A stretch of 64,000 nt of DNA from Anthoceros angustus. Taxonomy: Eukaryota; Streptophyta; Anthocerotopsida; Anthocerotales; Anthocerotaceae. The notes beneath the pieces were generated by a model. The model was given only the letters and a program-made list of their open reading frames with translations. It was not told where the DNA came from and did not search any database. Position numbers and translations under genes: made by a program. The stretch covers positions 248,001 through 312,000 of the forward strand of contig VJWM01000209.1 of NCBI GenBank assembly GCA_010909165.1, in the 5' to 3' direction. Shown piece after piece: positions 11,464 to 23,460 of the stretch. How positions within the stretch are numbered: position 1 is the first letter of the stretch; each line of letters begins with the position of its first letter.

Positions 11464-11945
11464 GAGTGCTCGGGACCTGGCGTCGACCCTAGCACGGTAC
11501 TGTCCCGTTAGCAATCTCACCTTGGTTTAGGGGAGCACAAGCATTTCCTCGAATTATCACTGAGACTTCCCTCGGCTAGTGCTTTTCGAGTGCATGTCCC
11601 GCCCTTGCTAGCATGCGGACACATTTGAACCTCAAGCGATCATCGCAAAAGCGGGCGGATCTCACAGTCTTGACCTCTTCCCAACTTTGCCTCCTTGTTC
11701 CCTTGAGTGCTCGGGACCACAACGCTCGACCCTAGCACGGTACTGTCCCGTTAGCAATCTCACCGGTTTAGGGGAGCACAAGCATTTCCTCCGAATTATC
11801 ACTCGAGACTTCCCTCGCTAGTGCTTTTGAGGAGTGCATGTCCCGCCCTTGCTAGCATGCGGACACATTTGAACCTCCAATCGATCATCGCAAAACTGAC
11901 GGCGGATCTCTGCCTTGCCGACCTCTTCCCAACCCGCCTCCTTGT
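11464..11945. repeat. Tandem duplication, 241 bp unit, inside the CACTA element
   Basis: Unit 1 (11464-11704) and unit 2 (11705-11945) both start GAGTGCTCGGGACC and share long identical blocks such as AGCACGGTACTGTCCCGTTA. Differences are mainly indels of 1-6 bases. No gene is assigned to the repeat. Confidence 0.85.
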
Positions 11946-12204
11946 TCCCTTCTGGTGAGTGTGCTTTTATGCAGTAGGCTGCAAAACTCGGACTTGCAAT
12001 GTGTTCATCGCAATCGCCTTTGAGATTCCATTCCCTCGCATGGCATAGACCCATCCGGCATGTGTGCCTTCGCTCTTTGACATCCCAAAGGGATGGTCCA
12101 TATTATCAAGCGAATGGGCGTCTTCTAATGCCCACGCATCGACGCCCCAAAGCCATCTTCGTCGTCGTCATCATCTTGGATCTGTGTTTGCTCACCGCAG
12201 CCGG

Positions 12205-12794
12205 TCAAAACCCTCTCTCCTCGATTTTTGCGGCGCGGGTTTGTGGTCTTCGAGACACCATGCTGAGCTCACCCTTGATGCGCTTGGACCGTCTGTCCCA
12301 CCTCGAGCTGCCCTCCCAAGCCCATCCATGCCACAGTCTCAAGCTCCGTATTGTTGACCGTCCTTTTGTTGCACCTTGCGGCCGCGCTTTTGCACCCGTC
12401 CATCCTTCCCATGCCGAGTATGTTGAAGGCGCGGCTCTCTGCCTCACCGTGTGCTTGCGTCCTAGATTTCTTCACCGTCCACTTGCCTTTCGGTGTTGGG
12501 GCCCTAAAATCCTGGTAGTAGCCAAGTTCCTGTTCTTTACAACCAGCGTTGGGTCCAATGCACCATCCCCTCGCACTGTAGCCTCGACAATGCATCCCCG
12601 TATAAAGCGGTGTGCGCCGTGTCTCTGGGTCCTTCTCGGCACGACAAGCAATCTTCCTGGCTAATGGCATCTGCAACCCATTGTTGGTTGTGAAGAGCAG
12701 CTCGAATCGAAGGCATGAGCGAACAACGCTCCAAAGAACACACGGTAAAACAACCCCTACCCCTCACCTTGACAAAGCTGCATGCATGAACCAC
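12205..12794 (-). pseudogene. Second anonymous CACTA internal coding remnant
   Basis: Overlapping minus-strand frames between 12794 and 12205 are open for 80-135 residues each but no single frame is dominant. The sequence is basic and arginine-rich in all frames. It may be a frameshifted accessory protein. No domain is recognised, and chance openness in GC-rich DNA cannot be excluded. Confidence 0.2.
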
Positions 12795-12799
12795 GGCTG

Positions 12800-14075
12800 A
12801 TGTGTCGTTGTCGCGTTGTAAACAGCTTACTCAAGCTGGAGCGAGGTTTCATGACACTCATTGTTTTTGAACACGGTAGGTTCTATGCGGCAACTTTGCC
12901 GCTAGTATTCAAGTCCAAATCGCTTGCATGGTGCTCTTGTAATGTGAACACGGTAGACGTAATTACCGCATTTCCAACCATTTATAGCCAATTACTTCCT
13001 TGGTTTGGTAAACCACGATATGGTAAACCAGGTTTCGAGACCCAAAACCCAAGGACATATTACTTTGAATGAAAGTGTCCTTGGTTTGACAGTTCTGATT
13101 AACGGGTTTGAGCTCAAACACTGTAAACCAGGTTAACCTATAAACCCGGATTACGAAAACAAGGACACTTTTGAAAACCCAGTTTCATTCGTCGAGATTT
13201 CATCAAGGACACATTGTCATTTTGTCGAGATTTCGTCAAGGATTCCGATTGACCACTTGAGTTGATGTCGAGTTTTGGGACTTGTCATTTGAACATGACT
13301 TCCGGCGGTGCACTTGACATGCGAATTTGAACTCGATGCGCCCTGCGTGGCGACCATCCATTTGTCGATTGGCAATATAAGGAGGCCTGACCTCAAGGCA
13401 CTCAATGGTTTCGATTTGCCTTGTGACCGATTCCTCAGGCGGTTTGCGATCAAAGCTATTATGCAGTTTGCCATTGAAGTTTGTCTTGTGCTTTCTTGGC
13501 CTTTGATTTTCTTTGCGTCGCAACTCTGGGTGATGATAACACTTTGTCAACACTTGGTTTGTAGCGAGCTTCCGGTGAGTCGGTTGTGAAGAAGCAGAGC
13601 GGCCAAGCTATGGCTTTCAACACCGGACATGGTATTCCGATTTTGAGGACGAGAAAGGCCAATCCTAATTGAGCCCGACTCCTTTCTCACAAGTACTTGT
13701 GGCGTCATGCGGCTGGTGTATAAGCACCTTGACAAGCTAGGCGCGTGCATAAGGAGGTGCAGAGGTTTGCCCAGTGACGGATGTTCGGAAGGGAGGCGGT
13801 GGATGGACTCGGAGGATTTCCAGTTACCACCTTCTTGTGGCGAGTGGAGAAGGCGTGGGCATTGAGGAGAATGGAATTGAGCGTGTAATTGGAGGGTGAG
13901 GCGGCGCGTGCAAGCGGGGACCCTCACGCATCCGCATCGGCCCAGAGTTGGGATTAAAGAACCATGTAATGCCCTGTTGGTTATGGGCATTAGAGAAATG
14001 GTTTTGATGACCAATGCAAACGAGGAGCAGTGTAATGTCTCCTAATAAAGTCATCATCTCTCATTCCAATAAATC
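12800..14075. other. CACTA interior without recognised gene
   Basis: I see no supported coding region. AT-richer sequence at 12830-13260 contains loose repeats of GGTTTCGAGACCCAAAACCC-like and GTCGAGATTTCGTCAAGGA-like phrases (13193 and 13222). From 13806 the first unit of the large tandem duplication begins. Confidence 0.4.
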
Positions 14076-16148
14076 GTGCCAATACCCTTGACCTCGTTGT
14101 AAACTCATCCTCCTTAGTAACTTGTTGTTGTAAGGTTTGTATGCACATGTTGTAAACGCCCCATTGTAAAACCTAACGTCCGTTGTAAACCACCGTTGTA
14201 ACGGACTATGATCCGTTGTAAAACCCTAATCGTTGTAAACCACACTTGGCGGTTTTACAACTGATAGTAATATGAACATCTAATTTTGAAAAGTCCTAGC
14301 TAAAATCGGTTTGTGTTGTAACCCGGAAGAGCCCTCGTTGTAAAATCGCTTTCGTTATGCCACGTCATATGAAAACCCGTGGCTAAAATCCCCCATAGTA
14401 AATCACGAACCTCGTAGTAAAGCGAATGGCTATCGTGAAAATAATACTTGAACCATGAACTTTTCGTTGTAAAATGAAACTTGCGAAATCTCTCCTCGCT
14501 CTAAAAATAGCCCTTTGGTAAAGACCCGTTTTCCTAGTAGTGTCTATGAACTTTGGGAGCTCTTGGCCCCTCTCGGACATCATGTGCCATTCGTTGCTTC
14601 GGCGCGCACTTGTTGACCTTCCCACCCCGCCGTCCTCCACGCTGATTGCCAGCACTCTCAATCCCTTCCCTCTTTTTCCTCGATTGTCTACCCGCAACTG
14701 GACTGACGGCTTGAACCCTTCGAGTGCCATGGACAGACCCAAATCCCCGGTCCGTTGCATCCACCTCTGCCCCATCGTCATCTTCCACGTCTTCGTCGTC
14801 GGGGCCTGGATATGATCCACCGGCCTCTGGGCCATCGGCCAGAATGCCATCGCCAAACCCCTCATTGTCCTGGTCCCCACCCGCATCCTCATCTTCGTCT
14901 TCGTCGGCTAGAGAGGTTAGGGTGACATCATCACAGCGGCCATGGGCTAGGAAAAACCCGCGGCTCGGAGTGTGGGCGGACTGTTGCTTGGACTCGGAGG
15001 ATTTCCCTACCACCTTCTTGTGGCGGTGGAGAAGGCGTGGGCATTGAGGAGAATGGAATTGAGCGTGTAATTGGAGGGTGAGGCGGCGTGTGGCGGGGAC
15101 CCTCACGCATCCGCATCACCGTAGAGTTGGGATTAAAGAACCATGTAATGCCCTGGTTATGGGCATTAGAGAAATGGTTTTGATGACCAATGCAAACGAG
15201 GAGCCAGTGTAATGTCTCCTAATAAAGTCATCATCTCTCATTCCAATAAATCGCCAATACCCTTGACCTCGTTGTAAACTCATCCTCCTTAGTAACTTGT
15301 TGTAAGGTTTGTATGCATGTTGTAAACGCCCCATTGTAAAACCTAACGTCCGTTGTAAACCACGCACCGTTGTAACGGACTATGATCCGTTGTAAAACCC
15401 TAATCGTTGTAAACCACACTTGGGCGGTTTTACATGGTAAATAATCGAACATCTAATTTTGAAAAGTCCTAGCTAAAATCGGTTTGTGTTGTAACGGAAG
15501 AGCCCTCGTTGTAAAATCGCTTTCGTTATGCCACGTCATATGAAAACCCGTGGCTAAAATCCCCCATAGTAAATCACGAACCTCGTAGTAAATCGAATGG
15601 CTATACGTGAAAATAATACTTGAACCATGAACACTCGTTGTAAAATGAAACTTGCCTGAAATCTCTCCTCGCTCTAAAAAATAGCCACTGGTAAAAGACC
15701 CGTTTTCCTAGTAGTGTCTATGAACTTTGGGAGCTCTTCTGGCCCCTCTCGGACATCATGTGCCATTCGTTGCTTCGCCGCGCACTTGTTGACCTTCCCA
15801 CCCCGCCGTCCTCCACGCGATTGCGGCCTCTCAATCCCTTCCTCTTTTTCCTCGATTGTCTACCATAGGCGGGTGGCTTGAACCCTTCGAGTGCCATGGG
15901 CAGACCCAAATCCGTTGCATCCACCTCGCCCCATCGTCATCTTCCACGTCTTCGTCGGGGGCTGGATATGATCCACCGGCCTCTGGGCCATCAGCCAGAA
16001 TGCCATCGCCAAACCCCTCATTGTCCTCGGTCCCCACCCGCATCCTCATCTTCGCCGTCTTTGTCGGCTAGAGAGGTTAGGGTGACATCATTGCAGCGGC
16101 CATGGGCTAGGAAAAACCCGGCTCGGAGTGTGGGCGGACTGTTGCTTG
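13806..16148. repeat. Tandem duplication of about 1,185 bp crossing the CACTA right end
   Basis: Unit 1 (13806-14990) and unit 2 (14991-16148) both begin GACTCGGAGGATTTCC. Each contains the CACTA right subterminal zone, the right terminal repeat, the TCT site and about 450 bp of the interrupted gene. The duplication therefore postdates the CACTA insertion and has left a second, orphan right terminus ending at 15716. Differences are again mostly short indels. Confidence 0.9.
14075..14542. repeat. Right subterminal repeats and terminal repeat of the CACTA element
   Basis: CGTTGTAAA-type motifs are dense at 14090-14350, for example CGTCCGTTGTAAACCACCGTTG. The terminal repeat is AAAGACCCGTTTTCCTAGTAGTG, ending at 14542 and followed by TCT. 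A near copy of the whole zone is present at 15260-15716. Confidence 0.85.
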
Positions 16149-18471
16149 GACTCGAAGCCGGACGTCCGTGGCTGCAACCCTCTTACCGGAGCTTTCATTT
16201 CGCAAACTAGTTCTTTGAAAGCGTGTCCATGAATTATATTTTGTGCCACCACCTTTTGTTGCGTTTCATGGCGCAGATCATGCATATCGATGGCGGTTGC
16301 CAACGATCTGCCTGCAGGCAGATGGATTTGCCTGCTCCCATTCCGGGCACTAGGAGTTGCCATTTGATTTCCACTCGGCGCAGATGCCATGCTAGGGGCC
16401 TTCTCTGCAACAGTATGCCCTTTCGATGTAAGCAATGCATCATCCTGCACAGCTTCTAAACATTGCTGGTGCAAAGCCTCGTGGAAGACACGATGTCCAT
16501 CACCGTGTCGCAATGCCTCCAAAAGTCTTGCCTTTTCCGCTCTGGTTGGCACGCCACAATGTCAAAGTTCTTCACCGCAGTATACTCTAATCCATTGCGG
16601 GTCCGACGAAGAGGCTCCTTGTGCTTGAGCCGATCGAATATGACGACACCGCTCATCCTTCATGATCGATCGTGAAAACAATCGCCTCGCACATTTCTTT
16701 TGGCTGGTGTGGTTCGCATCATCCTCCATCGACACATACAAGAAGAGCAAGTCTTGATTGGGTCATTTGTTGCCAACGACACTGCGATGGATTTGCTGAT
16801 CCCATTCCGGGCACTAGGAGTTGCCATTTGATTTCCACTCGGCGCAGATGCCATGCTAGGGGCCTTCTCTGCAACAGTATGCCCTTTCGATGTAAGCAAT
16901 GCATCATCCCGCACACCTTCTAAACATTGCTGGTGCAAAGCCTTGTGGAAGACACGATGTCCATCACCGTGTCGCAATGCCTCCAAAAGTTCTTGCCTTT
17001 TCCGCTCTGGTTGGCACGCCACAATGTCAAAGTTCTTCACCGCAGCACTGTACACTCTAATCCATTGCGGGTCCAGACGAAGAGGCTCCTTGTGCTTGAG
17101 CCGATCGAATATGACGACACCGCTCATCCTTCATGATCGATCGTGAAAACAATCGCCTCGCACATTTCTTTTGGCTGGTGTGGTTCGCATCATCCTCCAT
17201 CGACACATACAAGAAGAGCAAGTCTTGATTGGGTCATTTGTTGCCAACGACACTGCGATGGATTTGCTGATCCCATTAGGGCACTAGGAGTTGCCATTTG
17301 ATTTCCACTCGGCGCGAGATGCCATGCTAGGGGCCTTCTCGCAGCAGATGCCCTTTCGATGTAAGCAATGCATCATCCCGCACACCTTCTAAACATTGCT
17401 GGTGCAAAGCCTTGTGGAAGACACGATGTCCATCACCGTGTCGCAATGCCTCCAAAAGTTCTTGCCTTTTCCGCTCTGGTTGGCACACAATGTCAAAGTT
17501 CTTCACCGCAGACCTTGTACTCTAATCCATTGCGGGTCCGACGAAGAGGCTCCTTGTGCTTGAGCCGGATCGCAATATAGCGTACACGCTCATCCTTCAT
17601 GATCGATCGCGTGAAAACAAGCGCTCCCGCACATTTCTTTTGGCTGGTGTGGTTCGCATCATCCTCCATCGACACATACAAGAAGAGCAAGTCTTGATTG
17701 GGTCATTGCCTTATCCAACTTCTCTTTGTAATGTCAAATGGCGAGATCATCTTGTACATCGGTGGATCAAGTCAATATCGGACCGCTTGTAAGGACTCGG
17801 AAAGATGCCTTGGTCGGCGGATGCTCTTGTGGAAAGACCCGCATCGGTGGCGCATTTGAGTTGTCCTTGGAGTCCGGGGTCAGTGCAGGCTCGTCGCCTC
17901 GTTCAAGGCACGTGAGTCTGCCTTGTCGCGCCTTTTTTTCTCCACCGGGCGTCCTGCGATTTGTTGGAGTCATTCTTCCGCTTGAGCCCTTGGAGGAGCC
18001 ATTACAGATGCAACTATGAAAGAAGTGAGATCACGAAGTGTTTAGATTGTTAAAAGGCGATACATGAGCTGCAACTTCTCGAACACGGGATGCCTGCAAG
18101 CGGGAGTTGTGAGTTGATGCTCACAGACGACTAGCCCACCGCACCCTCGAGCAACAGCTGCAGCCGATGAGGAGGTCGTGTCACGATATCTGCATCGCCC
18201 GCCGATGGACAAAGTGCGGGTGAGTGTGAGAACGACCCGTTTTCTCGGTCGGCAATCTCTTGCTTTTCCCCCACACATAAGCTAGATGGAAATACACATC
18301 TTCCCGCCAAAGCGAGAATGAATCTATACCATCCGAAAGGGGAAGGTGGGGTGTTGTGCCTTCATGAAGGAAGACACAGGCGGTGCTCGTAATCAAGCAA
18401 CTCCTTAAATGCTTTTTATCGGCGGGTGTTTTGCCATTGTCGGCTAATGTGGCAAATGCAAATTTGAGCAT
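14543..18471 (-). pseudogene. Methyltransferase-like transposon gene, N-terminal and central part
   Basis: This is the other side of the gene cut by the CACTA element. Reading leftward, 18471-18181 is open (LWREDVYFHLAYVWGKSKR), then a block is present in three tandem copies (about 16290-17707), then an acidic, low-complexity linker of aspartate and glutamate (14930-14740) is followed by a basic stretch (RQSRKKREG, GGRRGGKVNK). The frame enters the CACTA repeat and stops there. On the far side the frame continues at 9325 with REKAKDAVRATMTPEGFRAE. The acidic-basic layout and the repeated block look like a DNA-binding or interaction region ahead of the methyltransferase-like domain. I recognise no named domain here. 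Confidence 0.4.
16290..17707. repeat. Triplicated block of about 467 bp in the methyltransferase-like gene
   Basis: Three direct copies are marked by CATTTGATTTCCACTCGGCG at about 16361, 16825 and 17295. On the minus strand each encodes the same segment (VKNFDIVACQPERKRQ, then HGDGHRVFHKALHQQCLE), in frames shifted by small indels. Either the protein had internal repeats or an exon was triplicated after insertion; the near identity favours recent duplication. Confidence 0.85.
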
Positions 18472-18912
18472 ATTCTAAGGTATATGCTAGTTATGCCAGC
18501 TAAAATAGTGTTCGGTGGCATAACGATGGGCACCTAGAGTGATTCAAAGATCCACCGACTAGCGGTACGCCGTTTCCTACCAAAAGTGGGCACCTCGACT
18601 TCATTGCCGGCATTTAGTGCGAAGGCTTATTTCCCCAGGTGTATCGAGTCTTGCGCATCCACTTCTCATCCACCTTGCGCATCCCTCCTCCTCCTCCCTG
18701 GGCGTCACGCGCCTCCGTGAGAGCAATGGCCAACGCAGCGACGCGGGCGGCGTGTTCGATTTTGCAAATTTCGGGGCGGTCGGATGCATGTCATTCCGAA
18801 CGGGTGGCCATGAGTCGGCGACTCAATTGTTGATCTCGGGGCGGATGCACAACCCCGTCGTAGTTTTAGAGGATGATTCACGAGGCTATGGCGGCGCGTC
18901 GGAGCATAGTCC

Positions 18913-21351
18913 TTGAAGAGACACCGTGAAAGCAGACTTCACAACGGTGGAGAGCGATGGCGATGTGCGTGTTCCGGATATGGAGGAGCGGAGGATATGG
19001 TTGCCGATGGGGACCTTTTTCATGCGATCCGGAGTACGATGCGGGCGGAGAGGATCGCACAAGAAGAACTCGTGCAGACGTTTAACCGGATGTCCGGTGC
19101 TCGACGCAGACGCCGCGACGCAGGGCCCGACCGTGTGCCACCACGAGAGGCAGCACCTGGCACCATCCATCCGGACTTCTTCAGATCACCAGTGGCGAAG
19201 CGCATCGCGAAGATGTACCTCGCTGGCGCATTTGGGCAGAAACCCCGGATAACACCCGGACGCCCTGCCGGCGACAAGGTCGGCCCTCCGGCGGATGCTG
19301 TGGGCGGGTCCCAGGAATACTATCGAGAATGTGCTACACCAGGCAGGAACACTGGGCAAGACTCTGATGTGGAGAGTGTTGCAGAGTCTCTGGACTTTGG
19401 TGAGAAGATCCACAGCATTGTTGATTTTGGGCTTGGCTTGGAAACAATATCGCACGCGGTGATGGCGGAGTTGCAAATCTTGGGAGTCGTCCAAGAGCTA
19501 ATGTGGTCCGTGGTCCCGGATCTTTGTTTGGTGATTGTGATGCCATCCGGTTGGAGTTGCACGAGATGATGCCTCGCACATCCGCCAAAGGTGAGGATTT
19601 GCGTGCAACGAGCTGCAGCGTTGCCAGCGTAAAGTACCTCCGGCGAGCTAGAATGGATTTGGTCTTAGAGAAGCATTGTTCGGGCCAAGTTGTGCGTGCT
19701 TTAAAGCGGCATTGTTGTGACAAAAATGTTTAGGCGTGTTGGCCATTCAAATTGAAGGTGATTCGTGTAGCATTCTTCCGCATGACAAAAGGAGGCGAGG
19801 AGCATTTGCAAGACCATCGGATCGATCGAAGGCGAAGAGGAGTTGTTGCCCATAGTATGGATAAACCGGATTCCACATGGGAAGAAAGCGTGTGTGTGAG
19901 GGCTTTTCGCCGGGTTTTACGCATTGGGTCACTAAGATACAAGAATGCGCAAACCAGGGTAGTGAAAAATGTTAGATGGACCGTAGGCTACGGTCGCAAA
20001 GCAGCCAACGCCATATGGATTACACGTCATGTGGATGGGCGTTTTCTTCAAAGGTCGGAAAGATCGCGAATCGGAAGTCTTCAACTTGCCGACTCGTACG
20101 AAGAGGAGATCTTCATTGAGTATGCGGTGAGCGGTCTCCACGTTTATTCTGACTACTTTTGCAAGCTTTGGATGAAGTATTTCCTTTAAAATACCACGGT
20201 GCGGTTTTCGATCTGTTGCGATGACCTAAAGAGGAAAATAAAAGACGCGGTCGGACCACGTACAAGGTGAGATGGCGGTCCTTATTCCAGCGGTCACGGA
20301 TGTCCCGAACTTTGGCGCAACCCCATGGCCTCATACCCTTTTCTTGCGAATGAAGGCGGGGCTTGAAACAAACCGTGTGCACATTGCTGACGACCTTGTT
20401 GTTGCGTGTGCAGACAAGAATGTGGAGCTGCTCAGACTCCACCGGGAACAACAACAGAAGGAGCGCGAAAATGGCGCACCGCACAAGTGCTTGGGCGGCT
20501 AAGTTCATTGGTATTGCCATAGATGGTATGGACCAAAAACAGAGTTGCCCCATTACAGATTGCCAAAGACGGTTGATTCGGAGCCCTTGTCGGGCTTCAC
20601 GTTCTAGGTGTCTGGTGTTCAACTACTTGGTGCGCACAGTGTATTTGAGTTTCCGAATGTGAGAAATGATCCGAATGGGCTTGGCCGTGATTGACATGTT
20701 ATCAATACAGGAGGGCCGCTCCCCTATTCTATACTTGCGGATGGACAACATGCTCAAAACAAGAATCGGAGGTATTGGCATATCATCCATGCTTGTGGCG
20801 AAAGGTATCTTCAAAAATCAAGGTGGGGTTTCTTCTTGTTGGCCATACCCACGATCGATTGACCAAATGTTTTCGAGGTTCTCGGTTGTGCTAGGGTTGA
20901 AGGATGCTTTCACTCGAAATGATAGGGTTCTTTGGAGCGGGCGTACACCCCATCACCGCAGATTCACATACTGAAGGAGGTGTCAGACTTCAAGACCTAT
21001 CTATGGCCGAAAGGGGGATCGTCTGCAACGTATGACTTGCATAATCACAGTTTTCAACACCAGTTCAAAATAACAAGGGAGAAGCTGCTATCAGGAGAGG
21101 ACGTGATTGTGCTAAGATGTAAGGAGTTTTCAAGTTCTGATCACTGGTCGCCGGAGGGTGGTGTGCAGCTATTACGTTCAGGGGTGCCCACACGGGTGAT
21201 TGTGGCAGCTCCATTGTTGCCGTTGGTTCCATCACACGCCCAAGGTAAAGGAAAGGGACATGCAAAACGGAAGGATGCCCCTGATGTCCGTGTCAATGAC
21301 GATAGTCTCCAAGGCGGTAGTGGTAGTGTAGTGGCGGAGTCCATGAAGTAA
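18913..21351 (+). pseudogene. DUF7869-type transposon protein
   Basis: Plus-strand coding sequence continues in shifting frames for 2.4 kb. The N-terminal part (18964-19490) contains HPDFFRSPVAKRIAKMYL. A cysteine and histidine cluster lies near 19672-19725. Then come VCVRAFRRVLRIG (near 19890), VELLRLHREQQQKEREN (near 20430), a degenerate DN...NKN block (near 20743) and VGHTHD followed by IDQMFSRFS (20838-20878). The last blocks are the hallmark of the plant DUF7869 domain, thought to be a decayed or divergent RNase-H-like transposase core. The C-terminal part (HILKEVSDFKTYL, FKITREKLL) also fits that family. This is the likely transposase of the 19.85 kb element. It diverges from the methyltransferase-like gene across a spacer of about 450 bp. 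At least five frame changes make this copy inactive as read. Confidence 0.65.
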
Positions 21352-22557
21352 AAGCGGGCCTAGAACGCACGCGACATATGAATGTGGAGCAACTATCATG
21401 GTGGGATACGTTGGGATGAGCAGTAGCAATAGCCGAGACTAGCGGTGGCATTCCATTCCCGTTGGAGACAGAATGGTCTTGGTACACTCGCGATGAAGAA
21501 AACGAGGTACCACTGTAGACCCTCCGGACTCAACTTTGGTTGATCCCGCAATGGCGACGGATTTTTGGACATGGTGGAGGTGTACAGGGCACATCGGTGC
21601 GGAGGGAGGGCAAGGCGAGGCTCAGTCGAGGTTGTGTGAAGGAGATTGAGGAGGGAATGATGGTTGCTGTCAAGCCGGGATGATCCAGGGCGAGACCATT
21701 CGGCTCGCAAAAGTGGTGGAGGTGGACCATGATCGGGGTCCCTTTCATGATAGTTCATTGGTGGCGGACGGAGAACAATGATGCATTCGAGGAAGGTACA
21801 TGGAGGAGTTTGTGATACTGGGCGCCCACGGTCGAGGGAAAAAGTGCGGCGATCAAAGAATGGAGGCGAGGGCGTCGGAGAAGCATTTGCAAAGCCTCAA
21901 CTTCCGAGACAATGTGCTGGCCTATGATTTGTGACAAGGAACAAGAGGCGTTGCGAGGGCGACAATGAAGCGATAAAGACCAAAGTCTTTGAGTTGCGGT
22001 CGAGCCGGTGATGAACCGGCGAGACTTCCGCCCGGTGACACGAATGTCATGCCCAAGACATGATTGACTCGGAAGACCTCGACAATGTGGAATCAACGGA
22101 TGAGTCCACGACGTGGTGGTGGACCGGTGGATGGTCCGGACTCGGAGAGGAGCCGGACGAGGCAACCTAATATTGTCAACTTTCCGTTCCTTGTACCAGA
22201 CGTTATGTCCCCTCGGGCTTGAATGCGATGGATTGTTTTCGTCTTTTCGTGGAAAGGTTTAACGACTTGCCATCGGCATCATCTGTTGTAGGAAGTTGAC
22301 GGTGTGATAATGTCCGGAGCATGTAAGCGGCGACTATGTCGAAACCGATCCCAATGTGGTGCTCTAATTTTCTAACAATGTTCGGTGGTTTTGTCCGATT
22401 GAGAGTAGCAGCGCGAGGTTTCAATGGTGATCATGCAGTCATCTATGTTCGACCTTGCGGTGTGGCGAAGTGTTCCCGAGGATGGTCACGCCCACGGATG
22501 TCCGTGGCAAGGTATGTATGCCGCAGCAAGTGCGCAATGTTTGTTTTTCGGTTCTAG
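21352..22557. other. Transposon interior without recognised gene
   Basis: Short minus- and plus-strand open frames exist, but none shows a recognisable domain. Composition is GC-rich with many CGG and GTCGAG words. It may hold exons of the adjoining genes that I cannot join. Confidence 0.3.
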
Positions 22558-23460
22558 TTGGGACCGCCCCTAATGACTATGGGGTGGAACGGACGGGGTC
22601 CAGTGGTGGCCGCTCAGCGAACGGACGCACACCAGCGAAACGGTGAGTACACGAGACGGGCTCAAAAGCAGCGTCTTCCTCCACTGCTTCCACCGCCAGA
22701 GGTTGTCTTCCACCTCCTTTGTGGTTTGTGCACGCGCTCATCCCTCCTCCTCCGGAGAGCCGTCCTCACGCCATGCTCCTCCACCTCCTTCCGACCTCTG
22801 TCGGGTTTTGCCTGTTATTCCCCTCCTCCTTACGTCCCATCCATCCAACCTTCCTTGAACTAACCTTGTTGTTTGCAGCCCTTCGGATGAGGACTCGCAG
22901 AGGTGGCTACGAGTCACCACCTCGTATCACAAGGGAGGATGTGGAGGCAAAGCGAGCGCGGCGGAGAAGGATGGAAGTTGCCCATCCAGGACTTGTGTGG
23001 AGGCCATTTGGGTCTCCGGTGTGCGTGGGCGGGGAAAGACAGTATGGCTGGCCATCTCCTTCCATGCGAGGGTGGCGGTGGCATCGTAGATTTTCCGGAT
23101 CTTTGCGGTAGGAAAAGCCAAGGGGGCTGGAAGAGGACTATAGGATAGCGAAGGAGGGGTTCCTGGAGGCGAAACGAAGGGTGCAGCAACTCCAGCACAG
23201 CGTCGCAGAGGAAGGAGGGGTGAAGGAAGAGCCTGAGGACCTGTCCCGGTCCCAGCAATTGTTTAGAGCTTCCCGTGACCTTGCAGCTGCCCGTGAGTCC
23301 ATGCAACAGCTTACGCGAATGAAGGTTGCTGCAGAGGAGGCCGCTGTCGCACTGGGAGCGGGGAGCTGGGTGGAAGTGAAGGAGGAGGCAGGTAAGCACT
23401 TACCTCTGTTACCTTTTCGCTTGAGAGTTGAGCATGGTTGTCGCTGCATGCACTAACGGG
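22558..23460 (+). CDS. Possible spliced transposon gene with coiled coil, unknown
   Basis: Candidate exons are separated by plausible splice sites: a donor GTGAGTAC at 22642, an acceptor TTTGCAG ending at 22879 and a donor GTAAGCAC at 23391. The last exon (from about 23120) encodes a charged helical stretch with heptad character (EAKRRVQQLQHS, then RASRDLAAARESMQQLTRMK). One frame change is needed near 23125. I recognise no family. It could be a third gene of the transposon or a captured host fragment. Confidence 0.35.

Larger units (their letters stand above)
9326..14542. mobile_element. CACTA (En/Spm) DNA transposon, 5.2 kb
   Basis: The element starts CACTACTAGGAAAACGGG and ends with the reverse complement, giving a terminal repeat of about 23 bases. 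TCT occurs on both sides (9323-9325 and 14543-14545), the three-base duplication expected for CACTA elements. Both ends are rich in subterminal CGTTGTAAA repeats. No TNP2-like transposase (no DUF4218 or DUF4216) was found inside, so it is probably non-autonomous or has lost its transposase. It lies within the methyltransferase-like gene of the larger transposon, and removing it with one TCT restores the minus-strand frame across the site. Confidence 0.9.

Noticed and set aside
11307-12664. Plus-strand open frames in the CACTA interior
   Set aside because: They are unusually rich in serine, proline and arginine with no motif, and they overlap the tandem duplication.
16290-17707. CRISPR-like array
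   Set aside because: The repeats are about 467 bp with no spacers, the host is a plant, and the units are coding-sequence duplications.
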